Assembly (NCBI GenBank): GCA_030062745.1
Contig: CP099846.1
Location: 4,650,001 to 4,714,000, forward strand
DNA: 64,000 nucleotides
From: Capitulum mitella
Taxonomy: Eukaryota > Arthropoda > Thecostraca > Pollicipedomorpha > Pollicipedidae
Direction: 5' to 3'
The notes under the pieces are model-generated. The model was given only the letters and a program-made list of their open reading frames with translations, was not told where the DNA came from and searched no databases. A program made the translations under genes and the position numbers. Shown here piece after piece: positions 1-13,694 of this stretch; the first letter of the stretch is position 1, and each line of letters begins with the position of its first letter.

Positions 1-2570
1 AGTTGATAAAAATTGCCTGCCCCAGGGGCGCAAACAGGATTTTCTTAGGGGGTGGGGACGGAGCTCAGAGTGAACCGAAATCATACGAAAACCCCTGCCG
101 CGAGGACAATGTGCAATAGTTTTCGCAAAAAATGAGAGCCTAAAGGGGAGGGGCTGGACCCCTGGGCCCCCTTGGCTGCGCCTATGCCTGTCGTTGTTCG
201 TATGCTGATGCAGACGTCCATGTAAAAGTATGACCACCATGTAGCTTTTACGCCTGAGAAGTATCGCATTCATTTATTCAGACAGATCCATCGCCTGAAG
301 CTAGTATTTTAAAAACAAACTGGCTTCATTTCTCGTTTATCTACAAACGCATTTAATTTTCACCTCCAGAACCATTTTCCCGTTGTATTTTCTTATCTGT
401 CGTTGCGTGTATTTCTGATCCACAGTGGAAAACAAACTGACGAAGATTAACTGTCTGCACCCCAACGAAACATATCAATCGTTTGCTCCACCACTGTTTT
501 TGATGCCATTCCCCAATCAGTTGTTTTTCGTCTCGCCGAAAGCCAGAGATCGTTTCTCGAACTGCCGGAGATCGTTTCTCCAACGGACGGAAGTTACTTC
601 TCTGACGGCGAGAGACCGTCACTCCCAAAGACGGAGGTCGTCTCTCCTACAATCGAACACTGACTCTTCGACAGTCAGAAATCACCTCCCCGACAGCCGG
701 CGATCGTCGCGACCAAGGCCGACCGATGCGACAAAACACGGAGCAGGCGGCGCGTTTAAAAACCTACCGCACGCGGAGTACGTACATTGCACACGGAGAC
801 TGCGGCGGACGGCGTGCAGGACCACGTGGGTGAACTCGGTGCCGCAGACGTGCGGATGCCTTCACGCGGCAAGGGGTACAGTTAACTGCACCCAGCCAGT
901 GATACATGGTATCCTACCTGCTGGTGTATAAAGCCCTACTAACCAGATCATAAAATAATTTTACAATAATTATTTAAATACCTTGCAGCAATCTTTTTAG
1001 AAATGTTTCATGCATTTGGCTTGCAACATGCTAAAAAATTCCCCGCATTTTTATGAGATCAAATGTGAAGAGACCTATCTAGCGGGCCAATGTCAAGCCA
1101 TCTGGCTGAAGACGACCGCCGTTCCAAACCTCCGCCGGCTCCGCGGCCGAGACGAACGGGGGGCGTTTAAAGGTCACGCTGGACCCAGATGGGGCGCCAG
1201 TCGGATCCAGCTGCCGCCGACGAGGCCGCCCGCTCCTCGAGGGGGAGGGGCCGGCACTAAACGGTCCGCCAGCTGCAGGAGACCGGCCGCAGGGACATCC
1301 GATCTCCCGGCCGCCCCATTCCTCGGCGAGCTCACCATGTGCCGCGTTTCCGTCGCGTCGACGCCGATGCGGGCGGGCGACGCCGCCGGAACCGACGACT
1401 CTGAGGCGAGAGCCACGTGCTCCGGCTCGAGTTTGTGCCGCCGCCGCCAGCGCGTGCTGCGCCCGCGGTCCGGCACGTGTCGGAGGTCAGACCGCCTGGG
1501 GCGCCGGCGGCTCGGGCGGCTCCGGAACCGAGCAAACAAACAGGCGGACGGCGCCGTCACGCCGGAAGTTTTTCTCTCACCGGCGCCGGCCGCGTGGCTG
1601 GGGTCGGAGCCGACTCCGCGGAGAATGACCTGGAACCGAGTTCGGAAGGGAGGGGTGCGTGGTGCTGGTCTGAGGCGTTACTGCGACGACATTTGACGGG
1701 CTCAAGCTCAGGATGTTGGGGAGGAATACGTAACACCATTCGCCATCACTCTACATTCTTGATATCAAATGTGTAGACATTTTGCGCTTTCCGCTCTTTC
1801 CCGCGCATATCACTCCTCCGAGACGAACGTCTGAATCGCTAAGATCTGACGGTCTTCGTTCCCGATCGCCGGCCGCTTCTGAGGGCGACAGGAGGGACGC
1901 ACCCGTCTGGAGAGCAGACCGCAGCGGCGGCCGGCGGCGGTCCGATATGCAGAGCTGGCGGCCGGGCCGGGAGGCGCAGGGTGGGGCGGACCGCAGCCCG
2001 TTAGCGCCGCGGCGGTAATTGCCCGCCGCCTGCGGCCGCCCGCTGCCGCCTCTGCTCGGAGCTCGTCCCCGCCCTCTGGCGTCAGCACCAGAGGCGCCGC
2101 GCATCAGTCGTCATCTGCCGAGACGGCAGCGTTTGGCCCGGGACGGCAGCGTTTTAGCCCGCGGTCACAGGCAGAGGGTACGGAATGTCGCGTCTGAATG
2201 TCGCTCAGTTCTGCCCCGGCTCCGGCGAACTAGACCAACTCGACGAATCCTACCGCTCTTTTCGTAAGGAACGTCGTGAACGTATTTTGCAGTTTGTCGA
2301 TGGCTGACTAGAGGTAGCGTGCTGGCTTGGTATTCTAAGCAGACAGTTTTGTTTTACGGTATGGCTCTCTGGTCCCGTAATCGGATAGGCCGTAAGCAGA
2401 CAACGTACGACGACTTACTGTGACGCAAGACGCGCACAGACCGGACGTTAAGGACATGCAGACATTCCCGTCGATGTTCCTCAGTAGCGCTGGTGGTAAT
2501 GTATTTAAAAAATGCGTAGTCGTGATGTATGCCATAGTTGATTATGCGACAGTTTGTTTATATTGTCCTT
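1..2570. other. Gene-free, GC- and CpG-rich sequence
   Basis: No conserved protein or splice structure is recognised here. Roughly 540-720 holds a degenerate tandem repeat of about 25-35 bp whose units share a GAGATCGTTTCTCC-like core. Two GC-rich islands (about 1,100-1,700 and 1,800-2,260) produce overlapping open frames on both strands, as expected when stop codons are rare. The frames are rich in Arg, Ala and Pro, disagree with one another and contain no known domain. A short AT motif (TAATTG near 2,015) sits inside the second island. Confidence 0.6.
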
Positions 2571-2574
2571 ATGT

Positions 2575-2576
<2 letters not shown>

Positions 2577-2630
<54 letters not shown>
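2577..2630. repeat. (TA)n microsatellite
   Basis: About 27 uninterrupted TA units. Two similar tracts occur at 16,093 and 28,372. This is a simple repeat prone to length change, with no coding function; the plus-strand frame through it (Tyr-Ile repeats) is an artefact. Confidence 0.97.
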
Positions 2631-2636
<6 letters not shown>

Positions 2637-2639
2637 GTA

Positions 2640-5600
2640 TGTATATTATATAAATAGCCCAAATATAATTTATACCTTATATATATAATACTTTATGCAT
2701 CTGTCATTTAGCTCATGCATTGCACCAACAAATTTATGTATAAATTTCGTATCAAAGGCCTAACTGAGACTCGCAACACAACGGCGCCACCCCCTGGTAC
2801 GTCCATGTTATGAATTCAGGGGGGTCAGATCTGCCAGCAGAACCTGACTCTAAGCGAACAATCTCTGCCTCAGAGCCTACGACCAGACGTCTGTCGGCAG
2901 AGTCTGGCTGAAACAGGGCCAGCTCTGCCGGCAGGTCTGCGACCGAGGTCGCCTCATTGATCTTGTTCTTCGGCTTTATAACTCCTGGTTGCCGAGCGCC
3001 GTTGGACAATTAGGGCAGAGTTCGCCGCGTAATGAACAGATCCCGGCTCCACGATGTCTCGCCCGCTGCCCAAGGAACCATTTATATTCCAGTTAGATCA
3101 CATTCTTTTGGTTCCTACAGGGCATAATTGAATCAATCCATCATGTCGGTAGTGTCGTTAATCAGACAGAGGCTGCGGTTAACAATTGTGTGGCCTACAT
3201 CTTTTTCAAGCTGCTTAAACACGGCGCGGCCGCCTGGCCGTTATCACGGTCTGGCACGGTGACGCCCCCTGCAGGGCCGGCTCTGCCGCCGCCGGCAGAC
3301 TCGACAGCAGAATCTGCCGCAGAAACCCGTCCAGCTCGGAGTGTGCTGTCCCGGACCCGCGTCCAGCGCGGCTCAGACGAACCCAATCAGAGGATGAGAG
3401 GGAAAGCGAGCTGGCCGTCGCGTCCGACCGCGGCTGCGGTACAGATGTTGGCGTCGGGCACCTGCATCGGCCACCCGGGGCGACTTTCACCGCTTCTCGT
3501 CCGTCTCTCCAATCTCGGAATCGATTAGGTCGATCTGCACCGACTGTCGAGAAGCACAAACCGAGGCATTTGTGACACGGTGTCACTTCCCTTCAGATTG
3601 GTTCTTCTCGAAAGGAACCTAACCGTCCAGGTCAAGACTTTCCGAACCTCCTTATGAACATAATTTTTGCATTCAAACCCCCTAACTTCTTCAATGAAAG
3701 TAAGGTTTATCTTGGTTTTTATATAATAGCTATGGCTGAAATTACTCGTCGCTTGCTCGGAGCTGGCTGGAGGTTACGGAGGGTCAAACATTATCGCCGA
3801 GAAAAATGCTTTCGTGACCGTTTAGTACCCTGGTAACCTTGCACAGATCGGGTATGAACAGCCTCCGTTCATATAAATATAGCTCAGCGGCAACACGCGA
3901 CGCAGCTGTTTTTGTGCGAGAATGAGATGAACCTAGCTTACGACCGTCCAGGAGAGAGTCTCTCCCGCCTGTCAAGGGAACGTAATAACCCCGCTCTATT
4001 CACGCAATCTATATCCAGGAGAGGATTAAGCCTAACATACGGGCTTTGCCTATATCTTAAGCTTCAGTGTGACGAGTCCCGCAGAATTGGCGACATTTAA
4101 TTCTCGTCTCCACCACTTCAGTGCAAGTGGAAATCCATTCATCGGACGGGATGCACGAGTCCTTTTATTGGCTTCCACATTGGCAAGCGTTGCAAGGTTT
4201 TCCAATGACATCCTCCGTATTTTTCCAGGGCAGACAGTCACCCAGTGTGGCGAGCGGCCTCAGCCATCGCAATGCTAAATGATGATGACATTTGAATACA
4301 TATACACTGGATCCAATAACGAAACAAATAAGGTAAACACGGCATCCGTCGTTACCTTGAAACTGCAAAGCGCTTTCCATGCCTATGCGAGTTAAGTCTC
4401 TCTTTCGTATAACGTTTCGTCCAGGAAAAGTCGCGTAACAAGATGGAGAATTCTCTGCACGGATATTGCCGGCCGCACGCCAATTATGTCTGAGATCGTT
4501 TTCCTTGAACTCAGTCAGGATAGAGACACTGGTACTCCTGGGGCATATCTCAACGAGGACATTCAGTTCCGAGCTTCATTGAAAGGAGAAGCGTCATTGT
4601 TAGGGGAAAGAAGGCCCGCCATCCACAGAGGTCTGTCGGTGTGACTAGAACAGGAGCCGTCAGGGACACAGGGGTGTCGATATGTAACGGTGACAGCAGC
4701 AGGTAAATATAAGACGAGAGCAAGTAACGTCACACTCGACCCATGCGTAAAGAGCTATGGGCGTAACGGTAATGGGAATAAAAATTTCAAAATGGAAGAG
4801 TTAATCGGCTCAAGCCTCGGATACTCTTCAATCTGCCTGTGCAGTAACACTGCCCATTCAGAGACTAAAACGAGGACAAAGACAAAGGTTAGCCTTCAAA
4901 GAAACAACGCATGCGTATGAAGAAAGACGCGTTTCACAAAATCCCAAAATTCCAACTCAGTCTTCAAATTTGCGAAATATCTCAGTCTTTTTTAAGCTGA
5001 TGCAAATGTATGTTACTCAGTTTGACACGCTTCGGTCATGATTAGTCCTACCCATGTGAGGACTAATCATGTAACGTCCGAATCTATTTCTCTTACAATA
5101 TTTTTATATGCGTATGCCCCGAAATGTTTCTGCGGTTAGGTTCTGTGTTCCGTACACCATTTGATTTTGCATATGCTCGGTATTGGGACCAGACCTGACA
5201 TGATTTACATTTTATGAGCCGCAAGAACGCCGAACAAATGACCCAGCATCCCTGAAATTTCCAAATAACAGGGAGCCTGCACCTAGTTTAATTATTTCCC
5301 CGTCACAAATTACGTCTGAATATCGCCGGGCCCTAATGCGCGAGCATTAACCTAGATGGCTGTCCGCGGCAGGGTCTCAATTACTGCAGATAATGGTCCC
5401 ATGTGGAACGCATCCGGCGCCTGTTCGATTAACACCGCCAACTAAGACTTCATTTTTCAAAATTATCTCACTTTCTAGGCGAGGCAGCTTGCACGTCCGA
5501 CACCCGTCCGACAAACAAACTGGCACACACACCGGTGCCCGTTTCCCCTGTCCAGACACAGCTATTGTAGCGTCAGGCGAAAGCTGGGAGTCGTTAGAAA

Positions 5601-8300
5601 GACCACCCTTCCGCCACGTCGTCAGCTTGGGAAAATTTAGTCACGCGTTTTCTCGTTTTCTGTTTACACTGCGTACTTTTGAATGTCCCTGTGTTCAGTT
5701 AATAATTACGGATACTGCGTGACAGACTGGGTGTTTGTTATCCAACGTTTTCAAAACATTCAAGATGATTTACATATGCAACGTTAAATATTCAATGAGC
5801 ATTGTTTAACACCTGCTGCTAGGTAGGTCGTCTAGGAGGGAGTCCATGATTATTTTCAATGTCTACCAAATGCCTCAGCATTCACTACACTGGTGGTATA
5901 ATGAGTGGCTGTGAGCACAAGAAATGGCCACTAAGGTTAACTCCGACACGCCGAAACAGTTTGAAAGAACTCTTGTTCCAGGGATTTGGGGATTTAGTGT
6001 TGTAAAGGACTGAGCACACCTTCAGCGGTCATCTTTTTAACGACTTTACCAGGGTCCTTTGCGCCCCCGACAGTCATTGATTAACTGCCTTCGAACGGAC
6101 ACGAACGGCCTCACCTGCGTCTCCGTCGCCGGTGGGTTCAAGCTGACTGTTTCACCGTCCCGGAGAAACATTCGTTTTCGTTATCTGACGCAGAATCGCC
6201 CTGAATCGTCCCGCCTGGCATGTTTGTAGTCGGCTGACACTGCTCGCGGAGTGCGGTCTCCCGCGGCGAGCGCACAGGTGGCCAATCGCGTGCCCGAGCG
6301 GAGAGATTGGGTAGGTAGATTATTGTCTGTCGCACAAGCTATTCATTAGCTTAGAATGCTTTACAGCTATCTATCAATTGCCGGTGCGCCTAATTGGGTT
6401 GAAACGTTTTGTTGGTAGGTATTGCAGAATGTTGGCAGTTACACTGAACATCAGAGGGTGTCGCTGCGTAGTCACCAAATCCTGCCACTGCCAGTCCAAT
6501 ATGCCTCTTCAAGAAAAAAATTGAGCGGCTGTGGCTTGATTCTTTGAAGAAGCTGCCTGTCAATGGAATGTCTCAGCTATTGGAGTGATTGAAGCTCTCA
6601 GAGTTTGCAGTATAATTCGAATATGCCCATGGCACGTCGAACCGTTACGCCTTACGCACGCACCTCTTCCGTTACGCCCAAATTGCACACTTAACACCCT
6701 GTAGACGGCTGCTTTATCGACCATTAGCGTCGGCTCCCGAGCAGTAGGATCGTCCCCGGCGGGCTCGGCAGGCCCGTCCTGCTGCCGCTGAGCCAGCTGC
6801 CAATCGTCGGGCGCCGCCGCCGCGCTGCTGTCGACCGTTTACGGCCCGTTACCGGCCTCTCTGCTGCGAGTCTGCGCGGCAGAACAGGTCCCGCTGTCGG
6901 ACTGGGGTCGTTCTGCGCCGCTCGATGTCTTCACGCGCTCAGGGGACCACCACGGGAACTCTTGGAGTCCGCTTCACAGGAGAGATTGTCACCTGCAAGC
7001 TGACCGTGCAGCTCGGAAGCTTCCGGCGGACCGTCGCGCGGCCGCTCGAAAAAGCCGCAGCCGTGCTGCAAAGACCTTTAAATTTGGCCTACGCCTGCCA
7101 ACGCGTGACGGTCTGCCCATTGCCGATATTTAGCTCCGCCCCTCGGCCGCCAGTCCGGCGGAGCGTCGCTGGCCGGCGCCTCTCCGATCCGCGCCGAAAG
7201 TCGGCCGCCCGGGACTCTCGGGCGGGCCGCAGACGAGCCGAGCAGCGCTAATGAAGACGCACGCACGCGCCGGAGAAAGTCATCTGCGGCAAATGAACGC
7301 GGCGCGGCCGAGCCGGGCCCGCCGCCTCATGCATAGCCAACGAGCGCCGAGCCCGGCTCCGGACAGGCTCCGGCAGGGAGGAGGATCCAGGGACATGGTC
7401 ACTCCGTCGGCAGACCTGCCGAGTCTGCCTGGACAGACCTCTCGCGGGAGGAGGAGGCAGACGGCAGTGTGATCACACCGTCTCATGGCTCCACCTACAG
7501 GCTCGGACATCTGTTTGTGGACTGAATATTCCACATAAAGTAGACTAGTCCCCACGGAAGACATGAATCTGGTTATGGGGGCGATTGAGTTGGCATCTTT
7601 TCGGGATGCTTTCGTTTCCCGCTGCCGACTGACGCATATCACATATAGTTTAAGTTATCACGGAACTGTACGGAATGAGCACTGCATTGTTAAAACCCCC
7701 AAGACAGGCACGCTTGCGCACCCGCAGTCCATTTAACATAGTTCATCCCCCGGTTACTGGACCGCTCTGCATGCCAGCAACACGAGACTGTCAGCTACAA
7801 GTCACATGCAATGCTGTCGAAATGGCGGCTATAAAAACGTTTTCCCAATTTCGCCAATTTCCTAGTGAGTGAGTCTTGTCAACATGCTGTTCAGCGACAC
7901 CGAAGGAAAGAAGCTGCCTGCTTCCGCCCGCATTAGAAACATATCCACCCCCCACCCACATCTCCACAGACGGGCATCACCTTTCGCTCGCTGTTGACGG
8001 TCGGTCAGGGGAAGAGGCCGCCGTCCTTGGTGTGTCGCCACACCGCACGCCTGGACCGGTGCTCCGGTGTTCTGGTGCTCTGGTGTTCTGGTGCTCTGGC
8101 GCGCTGGACAGGCCGTCGGAGCGGTCCGACCGCCGCCCTCCGCCGGCGCAATTAGCGACGAATGCGGCAAAAAGCGGCCCCGTCTGCCCTCGGCCGGCCG
8201 GCCGGTCCGGCGGACCCGCTCCGGGCCGGAGCAATGGCGATCACCTCGACCTCAGCGGGCCGGCGCAGCGCCTGCCTGCTGACGAGACCACGTGACCTGC
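2640..8300. other. Gene-free sequence with scattered GC-rich islands
   Basis: No recognisable gene. GC-rich islands lie at about 3,220-3,540, 6,720-7,480 and 8,000-8,320. Short CTGCC/GGCAG motifs recur near 2,830-2,950, 3,270-3,330 and 7,400-7,470, without regular spacing. Short AT cores are embedded in GC-rich surroundings at 7,078 (TTTAAATT), 7,245 (TAATGA) and 8,148 (CAATTAG), which resembles enhancer composition but proves nothing. A TATA-like TATAAAA occurs near 7,830 with no gene attached. Confidence 0.55.
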
Positions 8301-8324
8301 CGGCCGAGCGGGAGCCGAGGCACA

Positions 8325-8560
8325 CAGTGGACTGTAAGTCAGGGGACTGTGAGCCGAGGCAGGGGATTGGACTGTGAGCCGAGGCACATAGTGGACTGAG
8401 GCCGCGTCGCTTGACTGTGAGTCGAGTCAGGTAGTTGAACTGGCTGAACTGTGAGCCGAGGCGCGCCATGGACTGCTAGCCGAGGGACTGGAAGTCGATC
8501 TCACAGCCCACATACACTGGACTGTCAGCTGAGGCCGCAATGGACTTCGAGCCGAGGGAC
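8325..8560. repeat. Degenerate minisatellite, GACTGTGAGCCGAGGC units
   Basis: Recurring copies of a GGACTGTGAGCCGAGGCAC-like unit at irregular spacing (for example near 8,346, 8,371, 8,445 and 8,475). It grades directly into the heptamer array that follows. Open frames across it are repeat artefacts. Confidence 0.7.
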
Positions 8561-8574
8561 ACGGTAGATTGCGT

Positions 8575-8945
8575 GCCGTGCCCCGCATCCCGTGTCCCGT
8601 GACCTTTGTCCTGTGTCCTGTATACCATGTCCTCTGTCCTAACTCCCGTGTCCCGTGTCCCATGTCCCTCGTACCGTGTCCTGTGTCCCGTGAGCCGCGC
8701 CCAGTGCCCTCTGCACTGTGTCTTGGATGCCGCCCGTGTCCCGTATCTGGGGCGTCGTGTTCCGTGCCTAATGTCCTGTGCTCCGGGCCCCATGCCCCGT
8801 GTTCGATGTCCTGTGTCCTGTGCTCCTAGCCCCATGTCCCGTGTCCCGCGTCCTTTGTCCTGTGCCCCGGGTCTCATGTCCCGTGTTCCATGTCCGTGTC
8901 CTGTGTTCCGGGTCCCATGTCCCCAGTTCCGTGTCCTGAGTCTAG
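8575..8945. repeat. Heptanucleotide minisatellite, about (CCCGTGT)n
   Basis: About 370 bp built from degenerate 7-bp units of the form YCCNTGT (CCCGTGT, CCTGTGT, CCCATGT). Because the unit is 7 bp, all frames stay fairly open on both strands and give Cys/Pro/Val or Gly/Thr/Arg-rich pseudo-proteins. I do not consider any of them genes. Confidence 0.88.
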
Positions 8946-11900
8946 GGCGACGAGGAGGATCTAGCTGTCCCGGACTTACAGAAGGAGCAAATGCGTTAAG
9001 GTGTGTTCCTCACATAACGGCGACGTCACCTTTGAGGTGGTTTGCATTACAGTTCTCGCAGGCGTGCTTCAAGACGCTTTAAGACACCGAGACCGTTGAC
9101 GACATCGCTGTCCTGTCATCTTATTGCGGCATGCCCGGTGGCGGTTTAATTCAGGATGGTTTATTCATGGCCCCTCGCCTGAATGTATGAGAGAGCGTAG
9201 ATCCGTTAATGCTCCAAGTGATAGCACAGCTCTCCCACTGCTGCATCATGTCCATTCGCAGTGAGAATTGACTGATCGGCGTGACCAGTCATAATCGATT
9301 GGGGAATTGGAGCATAATGTAATGAGAATCAACGAGATGCCTTTGCCCTGACCATTCATCGCATTCCGGGAGAAATTTCCGAGGGTACATCTTCATTCGC
9401 TGAACTCTTTCATTATCTGAAGATTCAGGTGTTCGGTGTCAGTAGGCATGTGACGACGATGACCAATGGTTTAAGCCGTTGTTGTTTTTCCAATGCTTTG
9501 CATATTTCAGCGCAGATGCAGAGTGTGCCGAGGGTATTGCGCGTACCGCCGTCCGTCAAAGATGGAGTGGTGTAATCCGTACCGTGTGAAATATCTCTCC
9601 ATTCGCCGGCTCTCCATTCCTCGGAGTCACTTGCCGCCAGTGATATGTAACCCACACTCTGCATAAGCATTCAAATCGCGAGCTTATCGTAATCGAACAA
9701 TCGCCTCTCACCCGAACAGGTATTCCTCATTTACATAAATCATATCGTCGTCTCCGGCGACCCCAGTGTTCCGCAACAGCTGAGACTGCGTCCGCTGGAC
9801 GGCGAAGACCGTGCTCCGATTCTGCGCATCGGCTCACCTGTTCAGGGCTATTACAGTCCCATCTGCGGCCATTACCGGCGCGGCACCTGCGCCACATCCG
9901 CCGGCGTGCGGGGCGCCGCGGCGGAACGCGCCACTCGGCCAGGTGTCCGCGGGTGTGCAGGAGCCTGGTTCTCGCCTGACGCCCCCTCCCCCTGTATGCC
10001 GGGGTTATCCGCAGTGCGTAAGATCACCCAGTTTTTTAGGTCTGGGCAGCCCTGCCCCTGCAGGCAGGCACCGAGTTACTACATCAAAGTATTTTGTAAT
10101 TCATTGCCAGAATGATAAGTTCTGGTGTGACGGGAGAAACGCTGCCCAGCGACACTGTGTGTCAGACATTCAGGACCACCTGAACGACAGCGTACCCAGC
10201 ACAGCAACGTACACCTGTCAAAGCGAACGTTCCACCTCATCAAACGATCCAGCCAGGCGCTGCGAGCCAAAACGTGATGTCGCGATCAACTTCGGCAAAG
10301 CCTCGTCATGTTTGCAAACCTTCACCAGCACTTCAAATCCAGAAGGAGCAAATGAAGTCGATCACCGCTGCTGCTCCACGGTCTCGCTTTGATAGGAAGA
10401 CCTCCTGCCACCTGCCCGCTGGACGCCTGCCTGCCCTCTGTTCGGACGGACAGCCTGCCCTCTGCTCGCCGAGTGCGCGGCTGTCGGTCGAGTTTCCCCT
10501 GCGGCGGGTGGCCGTGCAGTAAGCCCTCCCCCAGCGTCGGCCGGCGGGCGGCGCCGCTGCCGCCCTCGTGACGGATCGGGCCACTCCGGTGACGGATGAC
10601 GCTTGCTCCGATGACGGCTGGCTGACGCGCTGTCGCCGGCTCGGGGTGAACGACTCGGCGTCACCCGAGAGCCGGGAGCCACCGCTGCGGGCCCGCGATG
10701 TGTGCGCCTCTGCCACGTGCTCACCGGGCAACGCCGGGCCATTACTGAACTGCGACTTTAACAGCTGCATAACAATTTATGCTTGGCGTCTATGAGGCTC
10801 ATAAATGGTGAAAAACTTCACAAGGTTGGGCCTAATGCTACCGCTTGATTCACGCTGAAGGCTTTCCCAGGCTCTTATCGTACTCATGAAATACACATCC
10901 TGCAACTCTCTCGAAACACTTAATCACGTTCCGCCGCAGACGTCCGATTTTCTCCAGGACGGTGCTCGGCTCGGGCCGCGTGTCGGTCGGCCATGAGGAG
11001 GTGACTCGGCGCTCCAGCCGCTCTCGTTTCCTGCCGGGGAGTCTGCGCTCCGGCGGCGACAGCCGTCCTGCCGGCTCGGGTCAGAGCCGGGGCGGCGCCG
11101 CCCCCGCCGCGCCCCGGCCGCCGCCGGAAGCTGCCGCCGTAAAAGGGAAACGGCCGGAAGCCGCGGGAGAGCTGCGGCGCCGGCCGCTCCCGCGGCTCGT
11201 CTCCGGGCGGACGCCGGCCGCGGGCGGTTTCGCCGTCGCGCTGCGTGTGACAGCCGGCGGCTGGTTATAGCGCAGGCCGCCGTGTCGGTCTCGTTAGGCG
11301 GGCCCGTCCCGGCCATCAGGGGCGGACGAAGTGCGGTGGTGTTCGCGACTGTCGCGGTGATGAAGAACGATCGCCGACCGACGGCCTCGCGGCGTTTGCG
11401 ATCATTGATCTGGGATATGATGGATATTTCAGGGACAGGCACGTCTCCCTTGACAGCTGGATTTAGACTGTTATTACCGTGCCTGAAGACAAAGAACAAA
11501 AAGCATTCGTGATGTGCAGAATTACAGCTTCTGCTACAATCAATGCGAAACTCACGAGAAAATTATTCTCTTCTTAGGCGGAGCAGCCCCATCACAAGTT
11601 GGGACTGGACATTGGCGTCTTTTAAAACGGCTCTACTGGTGCAATTCCATGGACCCTGGATCAAAGTACGTGTCACGGGCAGCACCTATAACTTTATGAA
11701 GTTAACCAATCTCCCAATAAAGCGTGACTGATCCACGATTTCACAAGGGATCCGCAATGCTATGGGACCTTCCTATTGGCCACATTTTGGTCACTTCTTA
11801 GCCGACTTTTGCGATTAGCATTCGGTCGAGCCATGCGATATGAAATAGCTCGTTTTGGCCAGCATATGTCGACAGACTTGATACTAATCGTTAGTTTACA

Positions 11901-12640
11901 TTAGTCCTTGGGAAGGTGAGAGGCCATCCAGATGCTCATTTTAGCACTGCGAACTTAACTTTTTCACCCTTCGAAATTTCATTAACACAGGAATACTTGC
12001 AACAACTACTGTCGCATTTTATCCTGATTTGCAATTTCTGGCCTATTGTTTTCTTTTCGTAGCAGGGAGTGCCACGACTTGCTGATTTTATTTTTTTTAT
12101 TAAAGAGGTATTAACGTATTGTTTTTAGCAATGCGTTGTTCGAGGGCAGGAACACTCCTGGTCATCTGTTCACGGGTGACAGCACATAAAAAATCACCTG
12201 CGACGTAGCAACTTGTTTTACGTTTCGTCAAGTCGCGTGAACACGCCACCAGCGACTTTTGAAAGACCTGCCTCGAAATGGTACTTGACACCGTTTTGAC
12301 TTTAAGAGCAACACAGCTCTTTTGCCACCGATTGGCAGTTAACCATGACCTCCGAAGATTCTCGGAAAAACTCCGGGAACGGGCAGCCAATTTCAGGGAT
12401 GTCTCGCTGTAACGTGACCAATGAGAGTCCAACATCGTTCCGGGCCGCGGCCGCCTGGCTCTGTCCGGGATCTGGGCCGTGGTAAGCGGGCTCCGGAGCT
12501 ATTGTTGGGCCGTCCGACAGCGTGGCGCGGCGACGCGGACGGCACGGCAGCGCACTAACAGCCGGCACCTGCCGGTTTGCTCCAGTTCGCCGGCACGTCA
12601 GCCGCCATCGGCTAATTGGCCGGGCTGGGCGGCCGGCGCC
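8946..12640. other. Gene-free sequence, GC-rich islands
   Basis: No conserved gene. GC-rich islands at about 9,780-10,740, 10,930-11,300 and 12,440-12,640 carry open frames on several strands at once with no domain. About 11,700-12,300 is AT-richer. A TAATTG core sits inside a GC-rich island at 12,610. Confidence 0.55.
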
Positions 12641-12644
12641 AGCC

Positions 12645-12965
12645 AAGCCAGCTCCGGGGCTGCCAGCTCAAAACAAGTCGGCTCCGGACAGGCCAGCCCC
12701 GCGCCCGCCAGCTCCAGACAAGTCAGCTCCCAGTCTGGCAGCTCAGGACGTGCCAGCTCCGGGCCTGCCAGCCCCAAACAGCCAGCCCGCTCCTGCCGGC
12801 TCGAGACGTGTCAGCTACAGAGAGGCCGGATCTGGACCAGCCAGCCCCAAACAGCCGCCCGCTCCTGCCGCCTCGAGACGTGCCAGCTACAGACAGGCCG
12901 GATCTGGACCCGCCAGTTCCAGGCAGGCCAGCTCCCGGCCTGGCAGTTCGGTCCCAGGCCTTCCG
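12645..12965. repeat. GC-rich minisatellite with a 72-bp higher-order period
   Basis: Short GCCAGCTCCGG-type units of about 20 bp recur, followed by two longer copies offset by 72 bp (a CTCGAGACGTG core near 12,800 and again near 12,872). Plus-strand frames through it are Ser/Gln/Pro-rich and reflect the repeat. No gene is inferred. Confidence 0.75.
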
Positions 12966-13019
12966 ACCCATTGACCAGGGGAGTCGCAAATCGATGTTTA
13001 GCCGCGGCCCCTGGGCCGT

Positions 13020-13690
13020 CATGAACCCACCGGCGTTCTGTCTTTCAGTTAAACTGACGGCCCCCAGCCTGCTTTGAATCTAGGCATCCTGATTATCTGC
13101 GTATTGGTACATTCACCTCAGTGTTTGGTTCACATTTTCCTTTGAAAGGCCTTCACGAATAACACCTGCGCCGGGTCTCTTGGCACATTCCACGGGTTGT
13201 AAACTCTCGTGCGAGAGTCTGTTTTCAGATGTTTGGTGATGCAGGCTGCATGTGACCCGCTCCAACTGCTGACGTCATCCGCCACCGGGACCTCTCCCTG
13301 GTAACATGATCATTGTCTTGACTAAATCCGCCGTGGGCCTTGACACACAACATATGGTGAATCGGATCGTGATTAAAAGCCAGCCTGACTTGACATGGAC
13401 CGCCTTCCGAACTGCACGGCCCATGAGAAATTGCCGGAAATCCAGCCAGGTTTGCGGACGTGCACGCCAGGTAACTGCAAATCACCTACAGAATACCCGG
13501 CCTATCGTGACGATGGCAATAACAATGACAATAGCGCGACATCGCGACAATGGCAGTGACAGACAACGACAGTGATATTGTGCCAAAAAACTCACACGAT
13601 TTATAACATTTTCTGCTGACCGGGAACAACGACTATGTGCAATATCTGAGCTGACACCGAAACAAGGGCAGGCATGCACTATGCAAGCGA
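13020..13690. other. Gene-free spacer
   Basis: Unique-looking sequence without a recognisable gene, with a short run of GACAATGGC/GACAATAGC-like motifs near 13,510-13,575. Nothing else could be supported. Confidence 0.5.
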
Positions 13691-13694
13691 ATGG

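Noticed and set aside
425-1776. Overlapping frames of 119-228 codons at the left edge
   Set aside because: Arg/Ser/Pro-rich frames over GC-rich and repetitive DNA with competing antisense frames and no domain.
8427-9082. Cys- or Gly-rich open frames at 8.4-9.1 kb as possible small secreted proteins
   Set aside because: They are translations of a degenerate 7-bp repeat, open in several frames on both strands, with no signal peptide.
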